A program made the translations under genes and the position numbers. A stretch of 64,000 nucleotides of DNA from Aporrectodea caliginosa (Eukaryota; Annelida; Clitellata; Crassiclitellata; Lumbricidae), in assembly GCA_020284085.1 (NCBI GenBank), contig JACEVL010001161.1:6293930-6357929 (forward strand). Direction: 5' to 3'. Under the pieces are notes generated by a model that saw only the letters and a program-made list of their open reading frames with translations, ran no database searches and was not told the origin of the DNA. Every line of letters starts with the position of its first letter. Within the stretch, counting starts at the first letter, position 1. Below, piece after piece: positions 34,951 through 45,026 of this stretch.

Positions 34951-37089
34951 CTTTAACCTCCAAAGTATACGAATCGTACAGTTAAGCGCGTTTCATATGT
35001 ACTCGTAATGTGGATAACGCATTTTTAAACAAAGGCCTTCTACACGCCATGACTCGATGGCTTTGACAATTCACCTGAGGAACTCTGCGTATTTTCTGTC
35101 TATGTCTTTGGCTCTGTATGGCATTGTCTGTTTGCATCTGTCAGTGTATCTCAAAGTCATTCTCTTTAATTTCGTCTATAGATAGGCCTATGCGTTTATC
35201 TGTGTTTGTTTCATTCCTATCACCATCAATTCTCGATCGTCTGTTTCAAGCTGCTTGACTCCAATACGAGCGATTTATAGCAAAAATTTATTACTACAAT
35301 GTTGTTTTCTCTCGGGTTAAAGCAAAATCTTTTAAATTATATCTTAAAATAAATAACTATCTTTTCGTTTTTATTTTCAGATAAACTTTCATATAAATCG
35401 GATCCAGTGTTGGTTCAGACGATCAAAACAAAAGCCGCAGAAGAAGGAGAGAAACCGATCCGTGGATTGACGATCTTAGCCAAAGAATTGTTTGTTGTGA
35501 GCAAAGAGAGTTCAGAGGTTGAAGTTTACGATACAATTAAATTCAGTTTCAATCGTCGATGGAATTTGAAGGAATTAAATACTCCTTTGGACATAGGATC
35601 CTGCAACAGAAATAAATGTCTCTACATCTTCGATTATGAGTCGAATAAAATTTTGAGAGTTGATCCAAATGGAGAGTTAATAAAGAAATGGTCAACAGGA
35701 GACGATTATGGATGGGGTGTGTCTGTTACAGATGACTCGAATGTCATTTTAACTGTTTATAATAAAAATAAATTAAATGAATATTCGCCAGATGGACAAT
35801 TGCTCCGTGAAATAAATCTATCATCAGACGAAGGTAGGCCTATTGGCCATCCAAATCATGCTATTAGACTGTCCAATGATCATTTCGTGGTTAGTCATGG
35901 CTTAGGTTGTGATGATCTGCATAGGGTGTGTGTGGTGGATGCGGACGGAAACCTTAGGAAGTCATTTGGTGAAAAACGTGGATCTAGCATAGGACAAATG
36001 GATTCTCCAGTCTATTTGTCCGTCAATGGAAATGGATTTGTGATGGTCGCTGGTCAAGGGAACACTCGAGTTTTGTTATTGGATCCAGATTTGAAATTTA
36101 AGAGAGTAATTCTCCCAAAAGAAGGAAAGTACGGACTACGATGCCCATTTAGGATTCTTCTGGATGAGTCCAATGGTCGACTCTTTGTGGCTGCAACGCA
36201 TGGGACTCTGAGAAAAAGATATTCACAGGAGGACGAATTTTAATTTTTGATTTTTAAATGATTTATTATAAATACTTTTTAGAACTTTTGCCTTCAAACC
36301 GAAAGGTAATTGACTTTCAAATCTTACTTGTTTAAGAATTGCTTTTTAGTCTAGAGTAGAGGAGAGAGGGCAAGACAGGCACTTTTATAGAACACATGTT
36401 ATGCGCTCAAATATAATACATAATTCCACAATATTTTCATTGGCATGTTGGCAACTGTTGAAAATTGCCTTTATATGGTTACATATATTGCAGAATATGC
36501 AGAAAACACAAACTGAAAATGATGCCATTCTTACCCACCAGTTTGGGAAAAAGTGGCAAATACCTTCATTTATGTTCAAGTGGTGGTGGAAGTTTGACAC
36601 GAAGGCGTCGCCAATGGTAGCTATCTGAATAATTTGACAATTAACAACAGTAAGGAAAATGAATTAAAACTGTTGTTCGTATCTGGGATCTTAAGTGAGA
36701 AAAATTGGTAGGCTAATCTGGGACTATTAGCCTATTACTGACAGTAATAATAGTCCCAGGGCTAATTGACGACTGTCATTTAATTTAAATTGCATGTCAC
36801 CAGGCTCAATCATAGAGGAGCAGCTTGCCATGTTTCTTCGGGTGGGTCGCTGTAAGGCTGTCTGCAATAAATACAATAGAAGATGGAGCAACTCTCCGCT
36901 CTGGATGTCTTTATGGCACTATTTTGTTGCTGGTTCTACTTCTGCTTCTTCTGCTGCTGCAGTGGCGTCACTGGGGTATGCGATGGGTGCGGACCGCACC
37001 GCGTGATACCTTCAGAGGGGTGACATCAAAATGACAAAAGGACTGCCATTTGACATTACTGTAGTTATTATATAATTTTCTGTATTCTT
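34951..37089 (+). repeat. Tandem duplication unit 1 around NHL exon a
   Basis: Starts at TTTAACCTCCAAAGTATACG and runs through intron, exon and downstream sequence. Unit 2 begins at 37090 with the same words. Confidence 0.9.
35381..36243 (+). CDS. TRIM gene alternative terminal exon a: NHL beta-propeller
   Basis: Acceptor TTATTTTCAG|, phase 1, compatible with the coiled-coil exon. It encodes an NHL-type propeller ('VEVYDTIKFSFN', 'VDPNGELIKKWS', 'GSSIGQMDSPVYLSV', 'NTRVLLLDPDLKF') up to a stop at 36241-36243. Compared with exon b it has two extra codons at about 35835-35842 (TAGGCCTA) and lacks one A in the last blade (GCTGCAAC versus GCTGACAAC, about 36192), which shifts the last 20 or so residues out of the NHL frame. 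It is thus probably damaged at the C-terminus. Confidence 0.8.
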
Positions 37090-39190
37090 TAACCTCCAAA
37101 GTATACGAATCGTACAGTTAAGCGCTTCATATGTACTCGTAATGTGGACAACGCATTTTTAAACAAAGACCTTTTACACGCCATTACTCGATGGTTTTTG
37201 ACAATGCAAGGCACTCTGCGTAGCTTTCTGTCTGTGTCTTTGTCTCTGTATGGCATTGTCTGTTTTTATCTGTCGGTGTATCTCAATGTCATTCTCTTTA
37301 ATTCCGTCTGTAGATAGGCCTATGCGTTTATCTGTGTTTGTTTCATTCCTATCACCATCACTTCGCCATCGTCTGTTTCAAGCTGCTTGACTCCAATACG
37401 AACGATTTATAGCATATTTCTACAATGTTGGTTTCTCTCGGGTAAAAGCAAAATCTTCTAAATTATATTTTAAAATAATTAACAATCTTTTCGTTTTTAT
37501 TTTCAGATAAACTTCCGTATATAACGGATCCTGTGTTGGTTCAGACGATCAAAACAAAAGCCGCAGAAGATGGAGAGAAACCGATCCGTGGATTGACGAT
37601 CTTAGCCAAAGAATTGTTTGTTGTGAGCAAAGAGAGTTCAGAGGTTGAAGTTTACGATACAATTAAATTCAGTTTCAATCGTCGATGGAATTTGAAGGAA
37701 TTATTTTATCCACTGGACATGGTATCCTGCAACAGAAATAAATGTCTCTACATATTCGATTACAAATTCGCCGGTCAGTCGATGGAAATTTTGAGAGTTG
37801 ATCCAAATGGAGAGTTAATAAAGAAATGGTCAACAGGAAATGAATATGGATTCAGTTTGTCTGTTACAGATGACTCGAATGTCATTTTAGCTGTTTATGA
37901 TAAAAATAAATTAAATGAATATTCGCCAGATGGACAATTAGTCCGAGAAGTGATTCTATCATCAGACGCAGGTCTTGGCCATCCAAGGCATGCCATTAGA
38001 CTGTCCAATGATAATTTCGTGGTTTGTCATGGTTTACGTGGTGATGATCTGCATAGAGTGTGTGTGGTGGATGCGGACGGAAAGCTTATGAAGTCATTTG
38101 GTGAAAAATGTGGATCTAGCATAGGACAAATGCAATCTCCAGTTCATTTTTCCGTCGATAGAAATGGATTTGTGATGGTCGCTGATCACCTGAACAGTCG
38201 AGTTTTGTTATTGGATCCAGATTTGAAATTTAAGAGAGTAATTATCCCAAAAGAAGGAAAATACGGATTGCAAAACCCATATAGGATTCGTCTGGATGAG
38301 TCCAATGGTCGACTGTTTGTGGCTGACAACGGATGGGACTTTGAGAAAAAGATATTCACAGGCGGACGAATTTTAATTTGTGATTTTAAATGATTAATTA
38401 AATATTTCTTAGAAATTTTGCCTTCAAATCAAAAGGTAATTTACTTTAAAATCTTGCTTGTTTAAGAATTTCTTCTTAGTCTAGAGTATATGGAAGAGAG
38501 GGCAAGACAGGCACTTTTATAGAACACATGTTATGAGTTCAAATATATATAACATAATGCCACAATATTTTCATTGGCATGTTGGCAAGTTACTCATAAG
38601 GATAACTGAAAAACGTTGAAAATGGCCTTTATATGGTAACATAATTGCAAAATATGCAGAAAACACAGACTGAAAATGATGCCATTCTTGCCCCACCAGT
38701 TTGGGCAAAGTATAGCACATACTGTCATTCATGTCCAAGTGCTGGTGAAAGTTTGACATGAAGGTGTCGCCAATGCTAGTTAGGCTATCTGAATAATTTG
38801 ACAATTAACAACAGTAACGAAAATGAATTAAAACCGTTAGTCATATTAGGGATCTTAAGTGAGAAAAATTGGTACTTAACGACTGTTATCGCATTTAAAT
38901 TGCTTGTCACCGGGCTCAATAGAGGAGCAGCTTGCCATGTTTCTTCGGGTGGGTCTCTGTAAGGCTGTCTGCATTAAATACAATAGAATATGGTGTAACT
39001 CTCCGCTCTGGATGTCTTTATGGCACTCTTCTGTTACTGGTTCTACTTCTGCTTCTTCTGCCGCTGTAGTGGCGCCATTGGGAGATGCGATGGGTTCGGA
39101 CCGCATTGGGTGACAACTTCAGAGTGATGACACCAAAATGACTGCCAATGGACATTACTGTAGTTATTACATAATTTTCTGTATTCTTTT
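37090..39190 (+). repeat. Tandem duplication unit 2 around NHL exon b
   Basis: Second 2.1-kb unit. Intron, exon and downstream flank are all retained, including the small ORF-like stretch at 38904-39113 (partner 36794-37006), which is non-coding by comparison. Confidence 0.9.
37507..38393 (+). CDS. TRIM gene alternative terminal exon b: NHL beta-propeller
   Basis: Acceptor TTTTCAG|, phase 1, same junction as exon a. It codes for about 295 residues of NHL repeats ending 'TGGRILICDFK' and a TGA at 38391. The blades are complete ('QMQSPVHFSV', 'VADHLNSRVLLLD', 'ESNGRLFVADNGWDFE'), so this is the better preserved of the two terminal exons. It should act as the substrate- or RNA-recognition module of the TRIM. 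Differences from exon a lie mainly in loops. Confidence 0.85.
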
Positions 39191-39690
39191 AACGTCATTT
39201 TATAATGAGGCATGTTAAAGCTGCTGGAACCTTCACTGCTCTCTATAGTTCAAACATTATATTAATAGTTGCTAATTTAGTTTTCACTGATGCAACTGCT
39301 GATCTGATGGTAAATGATTAAAATAAAAAAATATGCATTTGTAATTTTAATTCTGCTAGTTGTTTTTGTCACTACTATTACCATTAAATTTTTGTTATTA
39401 TATACAGGAATTACGATTTACGAGTTGCGTTAATACAAAAACATTACCAAGTATTCTGAATGGTCTGGTAAGAGAGGTCGAGGTCCATGGGCGTGATACC
39501 ATGAGTTACCGCACTGGGTGACACCAACCCTATTGACGAAACTGTGCTGCTGGTTCTCCTTCTGTTTCTTCTTCTTCTGTTTGAAACAGACTGTTTCATC
39601 TGCTGCTGTTTTGCTTCTGATTCTTTAGCTTCTGGCTCGTTTGCTTTTCTGCAACCTCGGGCATAATATGAAGAAAGACAGCAAGTCGTT
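39191..39690. other. No gene seen
   Basis: AT-rich sequence after the TRIM duplication; nothing recognisable. Confidence 0.4.
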
Positions 39691-39694
39691 TTTG

Positions 39695-39806
39695 AACGTG
39701 CCTTTTACTGTTTGTAACTGTTACGCCGTCATCCCGTCGCAAAAATGGCGACCCCGAGCACTTTCATCCATCGACGGGAGTAAGACGTATTGCTGTGATA
39801 TTCCAG
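39695..39806 (+). CDS. Possible exon of an unrecognised gene
   Basis: Open frame ending 'STGVRRIAVIFQ' at a good donor CCAG|GTGAGG, phase 0. It fits the phase-0 acceptor of 40087-40291. No start or acceptor could be chosen, so the 5' end is arbitrary. Confidence 0.25.
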
Positions 39807-39842
39807 GTGAGGGGGAGCGACTATACCGACGTATGACGTAGG

Positions 39843-39905
39843 ATTCGAACCCATAACTAAGCGTGGAAGCATCCGAATCATATCACCTATACCAGAGTAA
39901 TTCGG
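39843..39905 (-). repeat. tRNA-derived SINE-like repeat
   Basis: On the minus strand, TGGTATAGGTG and a B-box GGGTTCGAATCCT at tRNA-like spacing. Lies in the putative 280-bp intron. Confidence 0.45.
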
Positions 39906-40002
39906 CCTAGGTTTGTTGCTCAATCGTGCACTTGTTTTTGCGGTGACAGAATAGAAAATAGGTTGCGGGGGAGCGTTACTTCAACCGGAAGTCTCCGCAG
40001 AC

Positions 40003-40085
40003 TAATGGCCGAATGGTCTATGTTCGCGGCCGAACAGAAAGCAGCCATGGCAAAACCATAACCAGGGATCGATTCTGATCTCACA
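40003..40085 (+). repeat. tRNA-derived SINE-like repeat
   Basis: TGGCCGAATGGTCTATGTTC (A-box region) and GGGATCGATTCTG (B-box-like). Not a clean tRNA. Confidence 0.45.
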
Positions 40086-40086
40086 G

Positions 40087-40291
40087 CAAACTTTCTTAAC
40101 GGGAGTTTTCGATACGCTCCACGCGAGCAGGAAATTCTACCAGACTTTCGCTCATCTTTTTCTGCACTCCGCTCTGGCGTTCTATAATTCCGACCAGGTT
40201 ATTGAGTCAGTGGCTGAACTATGTCTCGATAGGCGAGACGCAGAGGTGTGGCTTACCTCATTCACCTCACTAGGGTGTGTGACTCTTTCAG
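40087..40291 (+). CDS. Possible internal exon, protein not recognised
   Basis: 205 nt open between acceptor CTGATCTCACAG| and donor TTTCAG|GTGAAG. The translation starts 'QTFLTGVFDTLHASRKFYQT', runs through 'HSALAFYNSDQVIESVAELC' and ends 'TSLGCVTLS'. Its composition looks like a helical, HEAT-type protein and it has no stop in 68 codons. I cannot name the family. The other reading frames contain stops. Confidence 0.4.
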
Positions 40292-41150
40292 GTGAAGGAA
40301 CAGACAAATGTGGCATTTTAACATTTATTTGAAACCACGCGACAAGTTCAAACATCGATATTCAAGTGACAGCAATATTGACAAATTTCACAGTCTTCAC
40401 CTTAGCTTAACAACACACAATGCGACTGGTAGTTTGGATCGAAGAAATGAATGTGGCTAGTTAATACGCTTAGTGTGATAAGCGGTGATCTATGTACTAT
40501 ATGAAGCGCCTGATGATATTAGGACAAGTGCATCGCTCGCTATAGGCCTACTTCCAAGAGGCTGCGAGCTTGGCGAACCTATGTTTTTCTCTTTATCTAC
40601 CTCCGTAATGTGCTAGAGTGTAAAGTAGGGTGGAGTGAAAAAAAATTCTAGAACATCAACGTAATAGCGATTAGGCTACTCGTTGCCTTTTGGTGCAGTT
40701 AGTTATCATGCCAAGTATTTTTTTAAAATTCATTCTCTAAGATTTGCCCCAGCGCGTTTTAAAATTTTACAATTTCGACCAAAATTGTCGAATTTATAAA
40801 AATCTCAATAAATGTCTAAAATGTAATACGCTAATTGTAATTGTGCTTAAGCATTTAATTATGACGAGGTATTTAATTACATTGCAAATTAAATTTAGTA
40901 AAATTACTCTATGTCAGCAATATTAAATAAACAATAAGCAATAAACATTATAAGCAATTCCAACAGTTGTAGACTATATATACTTAGTCATTAGTCATTG
41001 AAAGTGAGTCAATAGTCATTTTTTATTCTATTGATTGAACTCCGATAGAGGAAGTATTGCCAAGTGTGTTTTTTGAGAACACCCACGTCAATCCAGTGCT
41101 ACAAGAAGAAAATACAGCATTCATGACTTCATATTTATAGCAATCGGAGC
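40292..41150. other. No gene seen
   Basis: AT-rich sequence without recognisable exons. Confidence 0.4.
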
Positions 41151-41152
41151 CA

Positions 41153-41268
41153 GCGCCCCTTCAAATCTTGAAGGGGCGCTATAAGAGCTCACACATACAT
41201 ACATACATACATACATACATACATACATACATACATACATACATACATACATACATACATACATACAT
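41153..41268. repeat. LINE-tail hairpin and (CATA)n microsatellite
   Basis: AGCGCCCCTTCAA...TTGAAGGGGCGCT is a short palindrome of the LINE-tail sequence, followed by (CATA)n from about 41195. Confidence 0.8.
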
Positions 41269-41639
41269 AGGCTACATGTATGCGTAAGTCATACATACAT
41301 GTCCGGAGCCCATACCAGGAGTTCATCGGAAGAGCTGTAATAGCCTATGCCAAAAAAATAATCTTTGTCGGCGGAAACGGCCTAAACTGTGGATCCAAGT
41401 AAGAATCCAACCAGGACTTCATATACGTAGGGGCTACTGTTGGTGGGCTAGGAATGTTACTCCATAGCAACAGCTCGTATGTTGCGTCTTTGAGCGGAAA
41501 CTTTTCTTTAAATTACAAATAAAGGTTATAAGTATTAATTTTTTTAAAATATTTCTTGCCAATAATGATATAAATATAAGTAGTAGATTTGGCAAGCTTA
41601 TAGAATCGGGGGCTGAAGGATATAGTGCGTAAGTTTACT

Positions 41640-41740
41640 GGCGTCGTGAGTGTTGGTTAGGGCTAGGATTAATATATTAGTCCTAGGTTAGGGTCGTGAG
41701 TGTCGGTTAGGTCAGGGTTAGGGTTAGTATCGTCATTAGA
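41640..41740. repeat. Degenerate TTAGGG-like interstitial repeat
   Basis: GGTTAGGG and TCAGGGTTAGGG units with GTCGTGAGTG spacers, matching the fold-back at 2208-2347. Confidence 0.7.
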
Positions 41741-41827
41741 AAACTTGGGACCGTCCGGCTTCCGCGCAGCATGCCCCAAGATACTTCAGCCCCGATACTA
41801 TAAGCTTGCCGTAGATTTCATTATTTG

Positions 41828-42065
41828 TGATAAGCATGTATTGTATTGTATCTATCAATTTGTATAGCGCCTCTCGCAGTGCACACCAATCAGATAAGAG
41901 GCGCTTCCAGTGCGAAAGACCCAGACTGGGACTATTATTAGACCCAGAGAAAAGAAAGAAGTCTTGAGACAACGAAAAGAGGCACTTGGCCCACCAGTAA
42001 ACAGGAACGAGTCAAAGGAGGAAGCTGGTTCCATAGTGCAGGGCCAATGAAGGCAACGGCGGTTG
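41828..42065 (-). repeat. L2-like LINE 3' end
   Basis: Minus strand encodes 'SLGLSHWKRLLSDWCALREA', the RT C-terminus merging into the GCGCTATA tail. Confidence 0.6.
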
Positions 42066-42420
42066 GATAGTTTATTATTTATTGGCCCCATCCTACCTGA
42101 GGTCTTTTTGCACCTTTGTCTCCTCCTTACCTGCGAGGGCATCTTTGCGATCTTCGACCCGTGGCCTTATTTATGGTTGTCCCTCGCATGCGCTCTGCTA
42201 CGGCCCACTCTAGGTGCTTTGCCCGTGTTGGCCCATCAGCTTGGAACTCACTTCCCTAATCTCTTCGCCTCGAGTTACTAGCCCTCTCTCCTTCCCAGTT
42301 CCGTAGACGTCTTAAGACTTTCTTGTTCTCTGATTCAGGCACTGATGCAGGTCGAGAGCGCTGCTGATTTATGAGCGGCGCTATATAAATGTTCGATTAA
42401 AATTACAATTACAATTGTTC
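42066..42420 (+). repeat. L2-like LINE 3' end, opposite orientation
   Basis: Plus strand contains a frameshifted RT C-terminus (PSAWNSLP-like) followed by GGCGCTATATAAATG and (AATTAC)n. It meets the minus copy at 42066. Confidence 0.6.
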
Positions 42421-42713
42421 TGTGAAGCAAAACATACACCCTGTTCCGGCAATACAGGCCATAGATGGTATAGGCCTACTGAACTAGCAAGCTATGATTG
42501 ATAAAGTATTCAGGATTAGGAAACGCTACAGTCTCAAAATTGAGGCTTATTTTCGCTTGGGTGTCTGATTTATGATTAAAATTTGAGTCACTGGCAAGTA
42601 AAATTCAATAGCTGGCCCTAACAGGCAACTTTTCACCCTACTTGAATTGTGAATTTAATATTTCATATATTTTGTTGTTGGAGCTGAGGTATGTGAAGGT
42701 ATTCTTATATTTA

Positions 42714-43041
42714 GGGCAGTCCCTAAATCACGGTCAAAAAGTGAAAAAATCACGGCATACTTTTGCAAAAATCAAAAAATTCACGGCACCGTGCAAAAAA
42801 ATTCACGGCAACGTGAAAAATTTTTCCGATGACCTTTTTTTTTTTTTTTGGTCGTCGTCGCCATTTTTGACGTGTTTCGCAACCATTTTTAACGTGTTTT
42901 TAGAAAAAAGTGCTGAAAATGTGAAAAATCACGGAAAATCACGGGAAAAGGCAAAATTCACGGCAAACGGCAAAATTCACGGCAAACGGCGAAATTCACG
43001 GTTTCCGTGATTTCCGTGAATTCGTGATTTAGGGACTGCCC
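42714..43041. mobile_element. MITE with CACGG iterons
   Basis: Ends GGGCAGTCCCTAAATCACGG and its reverse complement. The interior is filled with ATTCACGGCAAA-like units. 328 bp, no ORF. Target duplication not clear. Confidence 0.8.
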
Positions 43042-43106
43042 TACTTATATTATTAATTTATTAATAAAAACAATAACACTAGATCCTACTGTTACATAAT
43101 ATTAGA

Positions 43107-43150
43107 AGTATAATTTAACTATGCCTTACAAGGCATAGTTAAATTATACT
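43107..43150. repeat. 44-nt palindrome
   Basis: AGTATAATTTAACTATGCCT and its complement with a 2-nt centre; weaker symmetry extends several bases outward. Confidence 0.85.
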
Positions 43151-43339
43151 CCTAATTATGTTACTTTTTTCTCAGAAGTTACTGTTATTCAGGAAGGGAA
43201 AACTATAGCACAATCAAGCCCCGACTGAGTATGGCATTCCTTGAATTTCCTTCTTCCTGTAATATAATAAAACTCTTATTCCTCTTAAGGTAAATATGAT
43301 CCCTCAGGGACTTCAGCATTATTCAGAAACGCAAATTTG

Positions 43340-43425
43340 TCTGGAATGCGCCCTATTCGAGCGCCTCTGAGTAGCCCTCTTGAAGGGGCGCTATATAAAT
43401 TTATGAATGAATGAATGAATGAATA
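43340..43425 (+). repeat. CR1/L2-like LINE 3' tail
   Basis: GAGCGCCTCTGAGTAG, GGGGCGCTATATAAAT, (TGAA)n. Confidence 0.7.
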
Positions 43426-43429
43426 TTCG

Positions 43430-43831
43430 TCTACAAGGTCCAAGTTGGTAAACGTACCCCTAAACTTAGGCCTAGAGGCCACAGCCTGAAACGCTGAATC
43501 GTCAGGTCGTCAGTGAAAGGCGTTGAAATAAAAAAGGTCGTTTCACGGACGTCCCCCGTAGCGGTGCTGATATTCTGACCCAGAGCAGAAAGGAAGGTCA
43601 AGCCCACGTTGTTAATCGGGCCCAGGGTTTCGAAAGCCAAGGGAGCAAAAAGATGGGTAGCAGACATTTCAAAGTATTTGACGTGCTTGCGAGCCGCTGC
43701 CTCTCGGCCGCCGCACCCGCCGCCCGAGAAGTATCGGGCAGATAAGAAGCGGATGAGTTATCGGTTACAGTCGCATCCCAGATAAGGCAACGACCAGCTC
43801 GCCACGGAATGAGTATCTGGTCTCCTGCCAT
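43430..43831 (-). pseudogene. Retrotransposon ORF fragment (WDxTxxD type)
   Basis: Two minus frames with 'LIPWRAGRCLIWDATVTDNS' and 'LFAPLAFETLGPIN', a C-terminal region often seen after reverse transcriptase in invertebrate retrotransposons. One frameshift. The family was not resolved. Confidence 0.5.
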
Positions 43832-44109
43832 CGGCTCTCAAAAGGCCCACAGGTTATTATTATTATTTTTCTTCATAAAACCAACAAACTTATTACAGAC
43901 TGATTAAAAATGGCTGTTTCAATAATTTTATAAGCCGTCATTCAGTCCTGGGCTACTGTTGTTGCAGTCCGAGGTGGCTAAAACAGACAGATAGTTTCCA
44001 ATCTGTAGGGCGACCGATAGGCGTTGCAGCAGATGACTGGTCTCACACGGTCCCTTTCTGACAGTGCCAGTCCCAAGCCTGGTTAAAGGAGGAGGTCGAC
44101 GCTAATGGT

Positions 44110-44354
44110 CTTTGTTACCACACAGTGGACTTTAAACGGTAAACAAGCAAGCAAGGTCTCACGCTGGTCGCCGGTCGCTGCAAAGATCCTGTCTCCTAGT
44201 TCTTGAACAAACGTCAGTGAATCTGTATGCCAACTTCCTGAAGTTTCGACTGCAACAGGGACGAAATGATGGGACAGTGAGATAGCGGCATATTTGGATT
44301 CCTTATTGCGAGCTGCTTTTTCCGCTGCCGCACCTGAGTTTAGCGATGTTAAAT
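44110..44354 (-). pseudogene. Retrotransposon ORF fragment, part 2 (split by transposon)
   Basis: Encodes 'SHHFVPVAVETSGSW' and 'LTFVQELGDRIFAATGD' on the minus strand. It continues 49040-48881 once the 44355-48880 element and one AAAT are removed. Related to 43430-43831. Confidence 0.6.
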
Positions 44355-45026
44355 CGCGGGCTGAGGATTATCTGGCTCTATGTCCAAAAAGTACAATTCC
44401 GAGATATTCAAATTTTAAAGTTCAACATACAAGCTCCAAAGGAATAATGAAAATATTGCAAATGTAACTGACTGTATTTGTTCATCTGTTAATACAGTAA
44501 CATTGTATATAGGAAAATGCTGCTAAAAAATGTGCAAAAGTTTTTATGAATTTTTTAAAAGAATGCCCGATGTATAAAATGGACATAGAGCCGTATAACA
44601 CTCAGTGCATACAATGGTTGTTGTGAACACAGCAACAGTGTAAACAGTCATTTATTACTATCAAAGTCGGTCTTTATAGTCAAGTTATGCATCATAAACT
44701 ACATTTCTTTCACTTTGAACCCAAAGCATGGAAACCAGCAGTTACTGTGTTGTAGCTTACTAATTATGACTCCATAGTTAATACTAAATTAGCCATGAAT
44801 GAAAATAAAAAAACAATAAAATTGAGTATGCCTAATACTGAAACACTCACTGTCAGTAATAATGGGATTACCAATAAGACTTGATGGCTAACTAAACTAA
44901 TTACAATGACTGTTACTCATTTTATATTTTTGGAAAATGGAACGTTAGATTTTTTAAGGAACTGCTTCAATATAGTTTTCCAGTTTTGCTTTTCTTAATA
45001 ATTCTGCTTATTTTTTGTCATTAACC

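Noticed and set aside
36794..37034. Small ORF repeated at 38904-39113
   Set aside because: Present in both TRIM duplication units but with a changed frame and indels between copies, so not conserved as protein.
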